This document shows, piece after piece, positions 1 through 15,200 of a DNA stretch of 64,000 nucleotides. The stretch covers positions 31,481,628 to 31,545,627 of the forward strand of contig OZ037767.1 in assembly GCA_964035545.1 (NCBI GenBank), given 5' to 3'. Each line of letters starts with the position of its first letter. Positions within the stretch are counted from its first letter, which is position 1. The position numbers were made by a program, and so were the translations under genes. This DNA is from Bugula neritina (Eukaryota > Bryozoa > Gymnolaemata > Cheilostomatida > Bugulidae). A model generated the notes under the pieces. That model was not told the DNA's origin. It ran no database searches and saw nothing but the letters and a program-made list of their open reading frames with translations.

Positions 1-151
1 ACAAGTACCAACTATCAAATATGAAAGTAAAGATAACTGTACAGAAATTCAGGCATTTCAACATAGGTAGGACAATTCTTAAGATACAAATTCACGTTTA
101 TAAGTTAATGAAACTTAGTGGAAACGCTGTTATAACCGTGTTGCCATTTAC

Positions 152-3100
152 CTTGTGTCAGATGAATGTCCGTGTGCATTGTGGTGAAGAAGCCATCTTG
201 ATCAACGGAATAGAGACTGTTGGTCTCGTCCAACGTAACAGGTGATCTCATTTCCTCAAGTCTGTAAGACAAATAAACAAGTTGGGTGTGTGAGTCATAG
301 AGAAGACAACTCTATTGAAATTCAGTTGTTATATAGATAATAATATAAAACAGTCGGTGGTAATGATAGATACTTTACAGCAGTTATTTAGCTGTACATA
401 TAATATAGAGGAGTATATTTACAGTTTAATGCCTTTTCAAGCAAAATATACAGTAATGCAATTAATCAAAGAGAAAATGCTATGGGATATTTTACAATAC
501 TAATGGAAGTGATGAATTATCATAACAATTACACTCATATCACTAGAAGTCACAGTGAGTGTGTGAGAGTGTGACTATCATATTCACATGGAGATTATGG
601 TGATTATTCATGTTAGATTTTAATTAGCAGAGACTTTACTCTGTGAAGTTTGAACTGAGAAGATTTGAAATTCATTGCTCTCTGTAGAAAAGAGATTTAT
701 TCATTTTAACAGACCTAGTCAACTGAGAGCTTTACTGCCCTGGTAAAACTAGTGAAGAAGAGACAGGATTTGCTGACTATGAAAATTATAATACAACAAT
801 TTTCAGAATAAATTTCTTTCACATGCATACTTGAAGAATTTAGCCTGAAATGAAAATGTGATGACACCAAGTCACTCGAAGTTGCCAATCCATCCTGAAG
901 CAAACCTGGGCAGTATAAGTTCAAATTTTCCTACACTAAACTTCTAAGGCATGATGTATTCAACATTATGAAACTCAAAGTAAATTATATTTAGAGTTTG
1001 AATTCGTTTGTTAATATTCAAAATATTTAATATAGGTATAGAACCTTTTATGGAAAAGGATCAGTTGTCACCCCATATAAAATTTGTAATCCATTTTTTG
1101 AGTTTTGGTTAATTCTTCAGTATATGCAAGAGTAACACCACAATCTAAAGTAATTATTCTATGCGGTATTCATATAGAATTATATTATTATAAAAAATAG
1201 CACATTAAATCACTGTGTTTAAAAAGCTCACAAACATACATCTGAAGTCTATATTACGTTTACAATATTGTTTGTCCAAGTATCTCTAAACACTGAACTG
1301 TCACGATTTACCTTATCATCTCTATTTCATGTGAAACACTTCAATTCCAAACTCATATTAATTAAGCTATTATCACGGGGTCTGGGAGTCTATATCAATA
1401 TTGATATAGGTAAGACTAAGTGGGTTTTACCTTTAGCCCACTTCAGCTATAAAAGCAATAAAATCATGACGATTGGGTGGGCCGTTCACTCGCCCGAACT
1501 TGGTACTGGGTAGCTAAAGAATAAAGCTAGTTTGACCGCAATTAGGTGGAGAGCAGTGCATGCATTCCTAACCTGAGGGGGTACTAAATGGTTTTCTATA
1601 TCTTATAGTGTTATAAAGACCTAGAAACTTACAACAATGCATTATATATACACTGACATTATATAACTTTACACTATCATTAAATACTTCACAATAAAAT
1701 CTTTAGTGAATAGGAAGTTTGGGAATAAATTATTACATTATACACCTACGAAATGAGTGGTGAAAACAAGGATGTATTCATGTTGTTTTTATAAGAAAGT
1801 TGCACCTATTAGCCGCTGACTACACAGGTGCTGCCTAAATGTGCTCACCTTGTCTCAGCTTTCACACAAAATTTGTTTGTAAATATTTAGTTTGCAGGGA
1901 AAACAACATGACAGTTGGAGTTAATTGATGTGTTGGAGTGTAAACAAGCACTTGCGACCACCTGTAGGGCATGTAACTGTGACCACGTGTAGGGCATGTA
2001 ACTATGACTATCTTTCACTCAGCATGCCACAAATATGCATAAGTTGTGAGGGGACCCATGCACTAGGCATTGGAGGTACAAATGGAAAAGCAAACTTTAC
2101 ATTTTACATCTCCCTAGACTACAATCTATCCCAAACTTAATTGCCATCCTTGTGATATAAAATATTGTGGATTAAGTTATATTCTCAGCTACATTATACA
2201 CTATAATTATCAAAATTAGATCATTTTGAAATATTAGGCGTATGTAGTCCTTTGAATGAGCATGAAAGGGGGAATAAGATGGGAACCCCCTTTGCAGTAT
2301 GTAAAGATGTCTACAAGCTGATGTCGGGTCCCATGTTGAGGGGTTTCTTAACCTGCCACTCCTTAAGGTGGAGGACCACTTGACAGTCGTAGAGTTGTCG
2401 AATTGATTTGATTAGTTAATATTACTAGTCACTAGCTGTCTTAGTTATCATTCACTGCCTACTACATCAAAGTGAAGATAGAAAAAGAAACTTTTTAAAA
2501 AATTCACACAGGGCAGGCCATGACTAGCTGAAGAAATATTTTAAAAACATGGTGCTCCATCTGTTGTGAAAATATAGGTCAATTACACACCGACCCATCC
2601 TACGCAGAGGATTTTACCACAGAACCTAAGATATATTTCAAGCAGCACAAGATTGTAAGAAACTAGTCTAGAACTGAGTTTAATTCCGAGACAGGTTCAA
2701 ATATGTGCATACTTCAGGGTAATGTTTCGCTCATAAAACTGCCACTCCTTTTTCTCACACTTTTCTGTCAGACAAATTCTTGATATACACAAATAGCACA
2801 CTTTATAATACATTATACATAGTCACGCGCAGTTAGTCCTAATACATAGGAGTTGCGTTATCATAAACTCATACAGTCTAAATATTAAGTTTAGGAGCTA
2901 CTAGGTTGACACACAGATAAAAAACCTGAACTAGATAAAACGCATTCAATCTTCAGGTAATTCGGATCTAAACTGTGTACTGTAAAATAATTTTGCAAAT
3001 TAACTCAACTTGGTGTTTACGTTCAAGTTTTGTGTATATTATTCTAACATGAAAAACATTACATAATACACAAATGAACAAACTTGAAGTTATCCTACCA

Positions 3101-6100
3101 TGTCTGAAATGTTATTCCACAGGAACTGTAACTAGCGTAAACATGGTGACTGAGTATCGAGGGCTGATAAGTATTGATTGATAGAATCATGCCGGCCATA
3201 ACAAAGTATTAATTTCATGAAAGATGTACAGCCAGGTAATCAATAACCTCAGGAAAAGCTCTTGAAAGACAACAGCTTAACAAATGGTAACAATGAGTGA
3301 ACAAAACCAGAGCTAAAAGATGCCATTGGGATTACTCATTTCCATGCTGTATTTTATTTGGAAAAATATTGTTAATTTGCTACAGGGGCAGTTTAGCTGA
3401 TCTTCTATCCTCACTGTGTATATGTTGAGCTGGGTGAATGCCCCCAGGTAATCATATCCACTACAGTGGCGCCTAGCAAACAAATTGTCTACTAAAACAC
3501 ACTTTAATCAATATTATTTAAATTTCCTGCATGCTTTGAAATAGTCTCATCTGTATGAATATCTAGCACATTATTATCTGTGTACCACTTCACCTTAAGA
3601 ATCAAAATTTAAGCAAACAGGTATTAATACAAAGTATGTTACTATATCTAAGATATCAATTAATATAAACCTAAATCCTTTAAAGACTCAGTCACATGAC
3701 TTTTAATATTCCTAGCGAGACTGGCAGCAGACGTTTAGCAACTAGCAGACTATATTCAAGAAAGAAAGACAGCCAGAAGTTGCATAACTGAGCTGCATGA
3801 TATAGAGAATAGAGTATATATAGAATAGAGTATATATAGAGAATAGAGTATATATAGAGAATAGAGTATATATAGAGAATAGAGTATATATAGAGAATAG
3901 AGTATATAGAGAATAGAGTATATATAAAGAATAGAGTATATATAGAGAATAGAGTATATATAGAGAATAGAGTATATATAGAGAATAGAGTATATATAGA
4001 GAATAGAGTATACATGGAGAATAGCGTATATATAGAGAATAGAGTATATATGGAGAATAGAGTATATATAGAGAATAGAGTATATATAGAGAATAGAGTA
4101 TATATAGAGAATAGAGTATATATAGAGAATAGAGTATATATAGAGAATAGAGTATATATAGAGAATAGAGTATATTATATAGAGAATAGAGTATATAAGT
4201 TATGAGACATTCTATAGAACATTCTAGATACTGAAATATAAAGAGTACGACAACTGCAATACAACCGATGGTCAAACAAATCATAAGGACCTGTTATTAA
4301 AATCCTAACGATTATGACTATCAGTGGAATATTACACATTCACTCTCAAGTGCTATAAACACTATTATAGACTTACTAGACAATTGTATAGACTGGCAAT
4401 ACTATTAATAATTCACAAGCATATTCAGTTCTATAAACACAGTAGCTGGCCACAGTTTAAATTTCTAAGCAAAAAGGATTAAATATTCTTTTAAATTTTT
4501 AATGTCTCAGACTTCTGCTAAAACAAGTCACAGTTGAAATGAGAACAGATTGCTGTGACTTTCATGTGACAGTCACATGACACATTCTCCCGTCTCTGGT
4601 TTAGAAAAAAATCTCAAAACTCAGGTGGAAGGAATTGTTAAAAGGAAGTTGCCCACCCATAAGTTAGACTACCACAAGCCCATTATTCTATAGCCATACT
4701 TTTTCTAATCACCAATAGTACTGCTAACACTCCTAGCAAAGTATAACACTAGTAGTGCTAACTCTACTCTACTCTAACTCTACCAGAGTCGTTACAAGAC
4801 ATAGTTTAATACAGCATTTCGGGAAATTCAGTTTCCATATAAATCTTTAGCCTCAAAACCTGTTACTACATTTGCTAGGATTGAAAAGGCCACTACATCC
4901 CAGACCAGAGGTACAAATAAATATTGACTCAGACAGTGTAGAGTAACAGGAAGTAGAAACAAGCCACACCCACCTTGAGTCAGTGATGTCAGCGCCAAGA
5001 GCTGAGTCGCGGTCAGCTGACAGCCGAGAGAGACGCTGCTGAGAAGTAGAGCTGAACAATCCATCAGAGTCCATAGAGAACCTTTCGCTGCCACTCCATC
5101 GACCTGCAGCATAGTTAGTAATGTGTCAGCATAGTTAGTAATGTGTCAGCATAGTTAGTAATGTGTCAGCATAGTCAGTAATGTGTCAGCATAGTTAGTA
5201 ATGTATTGGAGAAACAGAGCTTTAGTGATACAGTTAAAAAAAAACTCAACATATTTCACTTGATTTTCAAAAAAACAAATTTTTAAAAAAGGACTCAAGA
5301 GCAAAGGAACTGGACATGTATTAAACTACAGTTTAGTGATTACTTGACACTCACATGATGCGCACGTTGTCAAAGCTAGAAAAAACCGCCTTGGCATTGG
5401 TGTGATCAAGAAATATGGTAAAACAGCCTCCACGATAGTAATTCTAGATTCGGTGTGAGTGAAATATAGATTTGATGAATTGTTCAATGAAGACTGATCA
5501 ATGTTAATTGAGTTATAGCTGTATGAGTCAGCTAGCTCTAACAGGGTGCAGACGGATTTACTGCAAGACAGGTCAGTGACGTGCCTGGTCTACCCTGAGG
5601 ACATCGGAAGGGGTAAAGGGGTGGAGAGTGGGGGGGATACTAACTCAAAAGTGACTTTCAGACATGGAAACTTGCTACAAACAGTGAGTTTGTTCAACAG
5701 AAAACATAACTGTGAACACCAATTGAAAATCTGTAACTTAACATTTTAATGCAAGCCATTCTTCCAAAATTTAAGTAAATCCTTTGTTCTGGAAATAATT
5801 TTTACCGTAGCTAAAACTTTAAAGTTAAGAATATGCCTTCTCTTTCTTTACTATTATTTCTCTTAAACTAACAGTTGATCTATTTTTAGATATATTCCTA
5901 TATAAACCGTAGATTTACTCTGAATAATATAGATTAGCTCAGAATACAACATGAATGGCACACTGTGTTAAGCTTTATTAGCCACAACTTATTAAACTTG
6001 CCTGCAGAAGTATTAAAAGGAATTTATAATATAAGTTATTCAATATCAATTGGCAGCTATATTGTGAAGTACTCAATAGTACTTTAATACAGTCAATTCC

Positions 6101-9100
6101 ATTTACTGCATGTTTCTTAAATCTACTGTTTCATTTGACAAATCTACCTGCAGTCAATAAGCTGAAAATAAACCCCTAAGACTTTAGAACATTAATAAAA
6201 CACTTAGCAACTCCTAGTAGCCTTAGAGTTCTTACTTTGTGTGTTTATTTGGAAGAGTAGGAGGGGGCGGTTTATTTGAGAACACAACTGTTCATGTTTC
6301 AGTGCTTTTAAAAACTTAGAGTTTGTCGATATGTGACATAATTGTCATTAGAATGCATAGTTGAGATGTGAAGCCGTATGGAAATGGTGATAGAGTTTAG
6401 ATATGGTGAGATATAGTGAGATATGATGAGATATAGTGAGATTCCGTGAGATATTGGGAGAATCCTCTCACCAGAAGATGATGTCGTAGCTTTACTGTGC
6501 CGCTTTCTTAGAATATTGTGAGTAGAAGTGGTTGTGTGAACGGATAGCCTCTTCCCTTGTCTTCTCATAGCCTCTGGTCCATCGCTACTGCTAGTAAATA
6601 CTGTGTTGAGTGAGTCTCTAGATTGTGCCGCAGCAGTGGCAGTACTAGGTGGTAATGGCTTCTGTTTCTTTCCTTTACCAAAGAAACCTGCAACATACAC
6701 CACTATTTCTATGAATCACAACAATATTAGTTGATGTTAAAAATACCAGCATGCAAGTTGGAGAGGCTGGACGTGATACTCTGGCCAAGACAAGGAGCTC
6801 ACGTCTGGCACGCCTAACAAACCCACGATGGCTGAATCAGAATAGCCAGAAAAACAAACTGTGATTCAAATATTAAATTATCTGATACTATTTCATATTG
6901 TGACATGGAATGAATTTTAAGAGTAACAGCTGCTATGATAGTTGTAGCTAATATATAACATGCACAACACACCCAGTCAAATGTCAACCTATAAATGTTT
7001 GAAAACCATAATCCTATCAATGTCACAGCTGTGATACCCAGACAGCTGTATTATTCCATTTAATAAAGTGTTATATAATCTAATATAAATTACGAAATGA
7101 GATATTCAGACGTTATAGAGTGGGTAAATATAATGCTACTTTGTTGTATATTTAATTCTATCAAAATGAGTGTTATTAGTAACTGTGAAATAAATTATTG
7201 ATTCAAGTTGGATATTGTCTCTCTCTCTTTAGCAGCTCATGCTGAGATCTTGCTGAGTAAAGAGCAGAACACTCGAGTTTTATTCCTCTAATAAACCTTT
7301 GCTAGACCAAAGCTATGCACTACATTACTACCCCTTCCCCAGTAGTGCACTATACATTACTACCCCCTCCCCCCAGTGGTGCACTATACATTACTACCCC
7401 CTCCCCAGTGGTGCACTACATTATTTCCCCCCTCCCCAGTGGTGCACTACATTATTTCCCCCCTCTCCAGTAGCGCACTCTGTTCATCATTGTCAGAGAT
7501 TCTAGCAGTTTCTAGAAAGTTTTCTACCGAAGAATTCACACCAAGAATAAACTTTAAGATTTAAAGTCAGGTTTGGCAGTAAATGCTAAGCTTTTATCTA
7601 CTTCATTTTTTTCGTCACAAAACCAGAATAAAATTTTGTTAGAAAACAAGTAAAAAGAAAGTAATGACATCACGCTGCCTGAGAAAGAATTTTGAAGTAC
7701 GTTGATTACCGGTGAGAGTTCGAGATAGACTGCTGTATTTCCTGTCGTCTGCAGTGTGTACATTGTGAGATCGTTCTGCAGACACAGAGCGGGGCCTGCT
7801 CTTACCCACCCGCAATTTAGCATCTTCTAGGAGAGAGGAGGACTTGCTTCTCACTCTGTCAGTGATCTACAGAGAGGAATAATACAGTAACAAAATGTAC
7901 AGAGGTGTAATAATGTATAGTATAGCATCACAAATAGTATATATATATATAGTATAGCATGCAGTATAGTGTAGTATATTATATAGTATAGCATACAGTA
8001 TAGTGTAGTATATTATATAATATAGCATACAGTATAGTGTAGTATATTATATAGTATAGCATACAGTATAGTGTAGTATATTATATAATATAGCATACAG
8101 TATAGTGTAGTATATTATATAGTATAGCATACAGTATAGTGTAGTATATTATATAGTATAGCATACAGTATAGTGTAGTATATTATATAGTATAGCATAC
8201 AGTATAGTGTAGTATATTATATAGTATAGCATACAGTATAGTGTAGTATATTATATAGTATAGCATACAGTATAGTGTAGTATATTATATAGTATAGCAT
8301 ACAGTATAGTGTAGTATATTATATAGTATAGCATACAGTATAGTGTAGTATATTATATAGTATAGCATACAGTATAGTGTAGTATATTATATAGTATAGC
8401 ATACAGTATAGTGTAGTATATTATATAGTATAGCATACAGTATAGTGTAGTATATTATATAATATAGCATACAGTATAGTGTAGTATATTATATAGTATA
8501 GCATACAGTATAGTGTAGTATATTATATAGTATAGCATACAGTATAGTGTAGTATATTATATAGTATAGCATACAGTATAGTGTAGTATATTATATAGTA
8601 TAGCATACAGTATAGTGTAGTATATTATATAGTATAATACATAGTATAGCATAGTATATGCTATAGTATCGCAAATAGTATAGCATAGTATTGTAATAGC
8701 ATTTACATCCCGCAGAACTCAATATCTCTGCCTAAGTTCCACGCAATGATGAAAGCTGATGCGTGATTGGATACACAGCCATGACTATAAGCAGCAGATA
8801 CTTCTGCAGGATATAAATAGTAACTGACTACTGAAACACACAATAACAAGTGAATTGAAGAAAGAATTTAAACTTTTAGTGATAATCTGAGTCAGCAATA
8901 AATCTGTCAAACTACACAATGTAATATATGACATGAGCACTCAACAGGCTGCTGCTGCTGCTGCTGCTGCATTCCTGCTCATTAGTGTGATGGCTGGCAG
9001 CACTTGCAGTAATGAGACACACATTCTTACTATTGTGACATAACTAATACTAGTGTGACATGATTAATACTAATGTGACAAAATTAATACTAATGTGACA

Positions 9101-12100
9101 TAATTAATACTAATGTGACAAAATTTACACCAATGTGTCAAAGATATATATTGTAGGAATGGAAATCACGATACCCAATGCACACCCATTGCTGTAAACT
9201 TAAATACTTTGCATTTATAGCTTATGGAACATTTTCTACAAACTTTCCCACCACTCAGGCAGCAGAATTATCTGAGAGAACTTGTCAACATCCACGGAAA
9301 GGAGAATAACACTGCAGGCGGTAAAGAAAGTGGAAACAGGGAAACCCAAAGTACCTGATGTTCTGATTTAGACTTTCGGACTTTCTCCAGAGGTTGAGGT
9401 GATGGTAACTCGGTGTTGGGAGCTCCGTAAAAGTTGGTGTAAATCTTCTCATTGTTCTCGTTGAGGTATGCGCCTGAAACACAACAACCATCTGAGTAAT
9501 TCACAGGCTTAGTAAAATGTACTTCAGATATGAAAGTTGATGTGATGAAAGATTTTTCCTCATTCATCAGCGGTTACAGCATAGCTCTACCACCAGGAGG
9601 GCAACTAGAATAAAATAGCTCCTGCTTTGGTAAAACTTAATTGAATACAACTGTTGTGGTTTACGTTTCAGCAAGTACAATGGCTACAAAACTGTCAGAC
9701 TTATTTTTAGAAAGATAAAAATAGTATAAATCAGTGAAGGTGTGGATTAAAGAGAAGCAGATGATGGGTTGCTATAAAAATAAAACTTTTAATGAATGGA
9801 GTTGTTGAAAAGAGTCTTAACTGAATACAATAGGACACACGCACACTGAGCAGTTGAGTTAATTCTATTATCCATCATTAGATTACCATTAATACATTTT
9901 TACAAACATAATCCTTTGATTATAGCAAAGAGCAGGTGTGAAATACGAGTCTACACACCAGACAACCTATCCTACCCTCCCTAGAGGGTTCAATAGTGAA
10001 TAGAGTCAATCGGGTTCATCTTTATCAGCTTAATTACTACTCTTTATCGTAACTATTGTATAAAATAGAGTAATGACACCAGCAATTATTGGTACAGCGA
10101 TACCCTAGTGGAAATCTGTGACAGGAAGAACTGTAATCTGGAACTTTGGGATGATATATCTTATCGCAGTTGAGACTGTACTTTATAATGTCACTTGATT
10201 GACCCACACTTGCTCTGACATTTGATGAGAAATTAGTGCAAAGTTTACACAGTTGGGTGACTCATAATAGGTTGGGGATCAGTTTGACTCACCAGGAGTA
10301 TTTATGAAAGTGTTTTGGAGTCAGATGACTCAGAAAAGGAAATAAAAACTTAAACTCAAATTAAACAAACTACCAACTGAATTGTTGAGTCAGAGTAGAA
10401 TATTCAGAGTAGATTGAGGAAGATGTCACCAACCTGGTTCAGAGACTATCAGTGAGTGCTGTGGGTTGATGTCGTAGAAGTCAGGAGGAATGAGGGTCTC
10501 CCTAGATTTAGCTCTGCCAATATTTCTTGGCAAAGATTTGGAACGGCGTACCAACTTCTTAATGACTGACACTTTCTTTTCCTTGCTCTGGGATCTGCTA
10601 TAAGTTACAATAGCTAAGTGGTCTAGTAAAATAGTATAGAGAAGATTTTAAGCTGCATAGATATATAAACAGGAGTTGCAGATGAAATAAAGTTTATAGA
10701 TTTTATTAAAGTATCTCTCTCATGTAATTAAATTGACGGAAAGTACAAGTGTTGAAGTTAGCAAGCTGCAGTGTACATCACACTAATTGTTTTAATAGAT
10801 CTCACAAATTTCTTTTAACTTTAATTGATTTGTTAATTAAAAGATATCAAGTTTAGACAGTTTCATTCAAGTAATAAAAGGTTTGGTAAACGATCTTAAC
10901 ATCTAGTTTCAGATTTCATAAGCAACTGAGTATTCTTTGAATAGAGCTCAGAGAAAGAGATTCTATCTATGAGTATAGAAGAGCTCAACTGTCGGCCGAA
11001 CCTCTCAGTGTTGTAGAGCTCAGCATTGTCCTCTATGTAGAGATCAGGGTCCTTCCGCTTACTCTGCTTGCGAGATTCGTGTATGCTAGTCTCGAGTAAC
11101 TTCTCGATGGAGAGAGCGAGTGCCTCCTCACACTCGCACCTGCTGGGCGAGTTGGTGCTACCGGAGATGGTCTGCCTTCGAGGGTCCAGACGGGAGAGAC
11201 TACTAGCCCTGTCAGCATACGACTGACGGCAGCTCTGTGAAATAATATCAAGTATTAAGACAGTAGCAGGATACAGCATGGGAGAGACACTGCCTGCCCC
11301 ACCTTCAGTAGAACCAGCTGTAAGCTCCTCAGACTACAGCAGTATGAAAGGTGCTACAAGAGAGCAAACCTTATCTATGTTACAAACTGCTCATCTAATT
11401 TAGCAAAACAAATCATGTTTTAATAATTTTATGAATTCATATCTTTATTAGTTGACCGGGAAGTGAAGAACAGGTGTAGCCAGGTAATACTATTTGCTGA
11501 TGAATTTTCCAAGAGTAATGGTTATTCAAAGACTTCCTCTCAATCTGAATTTATTAAGAAAATTATTAAAGTTATCTGAGGTTATTACAAGTTATCCATT
11601 ACTGTGCTAACTGGAGTGATGAAGGGGGAAACGCAGCACTGTGTATGAACCTAAGAATTGCTAAAATAGTGTCTGTGTGTACAGTGTATTACTAGCTGTA
11701 TATACTATACTATATATACAGTGTATTACTAGCTGTATATACTATACTAAATATATACAGTGTATTACTAGCTGTATATACTATACTATATATATACAGT
11801 GTATTACAAGCTGGTCATACTACTGCAAACTGCAATATCTTTACAACAGCTACTTGATTATAGTTCACAAACCTGGATGTTCCTCAGAGATGCCCGAGAC
11901 TGGGCGAACCGTTCAAATGCTGTCGCTGACGTGTCTATAGGAACGAGGATTGACGGCTGAGATTTAGCGCTGCGTAAGACATTCTCCTCAGGCGTAGGTA
12001 GAACAGATTTACCTGCCTGCTGCGTGTAGTCCAGCAGTCCCGCACACGATCGGGGTCGAGGTGCTGCCGAGCGTGTTCTCGGCCGAGGGGGTTTCAACCT

Positions 12101-15100
12101 CTCATTCCGTTCGTACTCAATCTTATACGCTGACCTCTACAATAAAAAAACCTTTGAGTTTAACAAATCACCTTTGGTAGATGTCATTGGTATATGACTG
12201 GAAATTAAGATTTATACACATATTTTCCTGACCATACAACTAATCTCACAGGAAATTACAGTTTTGGTGGAGCTGGTTTCTAGGAGTGGGCGTTCTCGGC
12301 TGGTATGAATGTAATTACATGCCAGGCTGGGTTAAGTTAATAGAAAGTTGTAGGGCATACTCAAAAATATAAAAACAATCAAAAGTGAAATTAGATAGTG
12401 TTTTACACAAGCAACATAAAGTTATAGCGTACAATATGTTTGCAATCAATGAAATGTCATGAAATATTAGATGAATTATCAAATAAGATCAGGGATATTG
12501 GATCGGAAGGCCGAGATAAAATACTAAGCATACATTCATCCGGAATATTTGACCAAGGATATCAAGCAATAAACCTAAAAACATATTGAATTACTTGCGT
12601 GAATAAATGTTTATGTACCAAAATATCAAATATTGTCAGTAAACATAATAGATCCAGTATGTTATGCTCAGTAATCATTAGAGATATTAGATGAATATTT
12701 AATTACACAGATAATGATAATTTATTGTGAACTATTGTCTAATTTCTGCTGTAAAGTTCTTTGATTTATTGCCTACCAGGAGTGAGCACTACACACACTT
12801 CTACCAGGGTAATAGTTGTATATTCACTGTTTATTTTCATACCAGCATCTCAATTGTTTGAAGTTAATTTTTTCCAATTTCAATTTACAACACAGTTGAG
12901 TGTCAGTACTAGGTGTTACTGAATACTCCCTTACTTGATGTTTAACCAGTTTGTATGTCGTCTCCCCTGGTTCCTTCAGTACTGGAGTCAGACAAAAGTT
13001 TTTGGCAGATTTCCAACCGGGTGGACCGAGGGCAGCGTAGACAGCTCGGGGCGTGACCTTGGCCTGACTGTACAACTTCTGAACAGAGTCTGGACGGCTG
13101 GCAGCGGTGAAGAGACTCACTTCCTGTTTGGGCTGCCAGGGCTCTTCAGCTGTGACAGACAATCCAACTTCCTCCAGAGAACTTTCAGCTGAAATATACA
13201 GAACTTCACTCAACAGCCTTGACCTGTGCTGATAATCACTCTGTAGATTATACTTTGAATAGAGAATAGTGTCTAGACGGGAAGGGGGGGGGTGGGGGGT
13301 ACTGTCTGTTGCATTAACAACTCAGCTTCTGGCCTTAGGAGGTAGGTGCAGTAATGGAGAAAATGAGAAAAGCCTGCGTTCTAGATTAAAAATGTTCTTA
13401 CAATAATTTCAACCCACGCCTTAAACCAAAATTTAAAAAGAAATTAAAAGAACATAGGCTATCTCAATTTCTTCACCACTGTTCCTATAAATGGGCCTCA
13501 TAGGCAGATGTCTTGATGAAACCCAGAAAGTATTAGGTCAGCATTTCACTACATAACACAACGCAACTTCTCTCACAGCTGCTCAAAGGAAAGAGAACAG
13601 AGGCTGTTGGTCTCACAACAATTTCTTAGAGCTAAACTCAAGTTTAATACAAAGTTGTGAGGGAGTTTATCTCCAAGCTACTAGAATGGTTACTTGACAT
13701 TTTATCAGTGAACGAACTATCTTATTGACACAGGTCTGTCATACAACATACAGACCAACATTTTCACACCAAATTTCCTGATAAATTTCCCATTAGCTGC
13801 CTTCAATCATGAAGTCTTTTACTGACAAGCAAATTTATAAATAAGTTGCAATTCACACACTACAAGCAAATGCTAAAAGGTAAATGTAATGCTGACTTGG
13901 GTTGATGGAATGCTGATTTGAGTTGGTGAAGCTGACATAAATAACAGCCATCTCCCAGAGAATAAACCAGAAAGGGATTCTACTGTTCACATTATTTCTG
14001 CTAGTTCAGCATTGTACTTCTATTTATTATAACAAACTTATAATACCTGTTTTCAAAACTGTAAATGGACACTTTCTTAGAATAAGTTATTTTTGAAACT
14101 GATATAACATCAGACTTCATCTCAAGGAAGCTGCAGGCAGAGAAGTTGAAAGGTCAAGCTGGTTGGAGGACTAGAATGGTTGGAAGGTTAGAAAGGTTGT
14201 GAAGCTATGCTGTGTACATAGGAAGAGTATACTACAGGATAGCTGGGAACAAAGCAGAAGTGCTATCAGCCGGTGGTTAGTGTTTGCTTTCCTATTGATA
14301 CCAGACTTGGGCAAACATTGTAAATGAAACTGACACTAACTTAGCGTGTAATTATTTACCTACTAGCTACTTTTACTTTGGTATCATTTCTTCCAGGCAG
14401 TGGTTAATGTACCACCGAAATACTGTACTTACCTTGGCAGTTGTGATATGGTGAATTATTCAAATTATTTGGCAAAGAAAGTGCCTTTAACATTGTGTCG
14501 TTAAACATGCTGTTATGAAGTCATATCGTGATTTTAATGCCAAAGGGAAATAGCAACACTTGTGGCTAGCATGTAGTCTGCTAAGCTGCTATCAAATGAT
14601 ATCTGAGTCAATATGTTGTTAATAATAATAATTATAGTTGGTAAAACTACTATTATTTATTAAATTTATTATTACTATTTATTATTATTATTATTAGTGA
14701 TCTTAGTGATAAAATCAAAACTACATAACGCAAACTAAAGTATAAACACCATCTGCATTTCAACACAGCAATATTGATGGCTGTACAGAGTTAAAGTCAG
14801 AAAATCAATGCTCCAGCTAATTAGCGTTTGTTGATAGGTGAAAAGTATCACTGATAATCCGCTCTTGAAGTAAAACAAATAGGTATTGATGTAAGAGCAT
14901 ACCAACACAGACTGTGGATACCATTTGCTCTTGTCAGACAATGTGAATATTGTTTTGACTCAATCGCCTGGCAAATGAATTTGTATGCTTTATAAAAAGG
15001 GTTGTTACATAAACACAATACAAATTCCTCCAGTTGATGTTCCAAATAATAATATTCATTATGAGTCATAGAGGTTTCCTAGTAGTTGAGGGAGACGAAT

Positions 15101-15135
15101 GAAAACAAGAATAGCTTGAGCCAATTTCAAAGAAT

Positions 15136-15200
<65 letters not shown>

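Noticed and set aside
1268-2140. Small plus-strand open frames near 1.3-1.5 and 1.9-2.1 kb
   Set aside because: No splice sites, conserved motifs or codon bias; the second overlaps a short direct repeat (gaccacctgtagggcatgta type). They lie in an NHS-like intron.
3692-4284. Overlapping open frames of Tyr/Ile/Leu/Ser repeats on both strands
   Set aside because: By-product of the 16-bp satellite; no start context, splice logic or homology.
5355-5443. Exon-like stretch on the minus strand (YYRGGCFTIFLDH frame) with acceptor aatctag and donor GTGAGT
   Set aside because: It looks like an exon, but no phase lets it join the NHS-like exons at 6687-6472 and 5103-4974, which fit each other directly. 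No homology recognised; possibly a cryptic or alternative exon.
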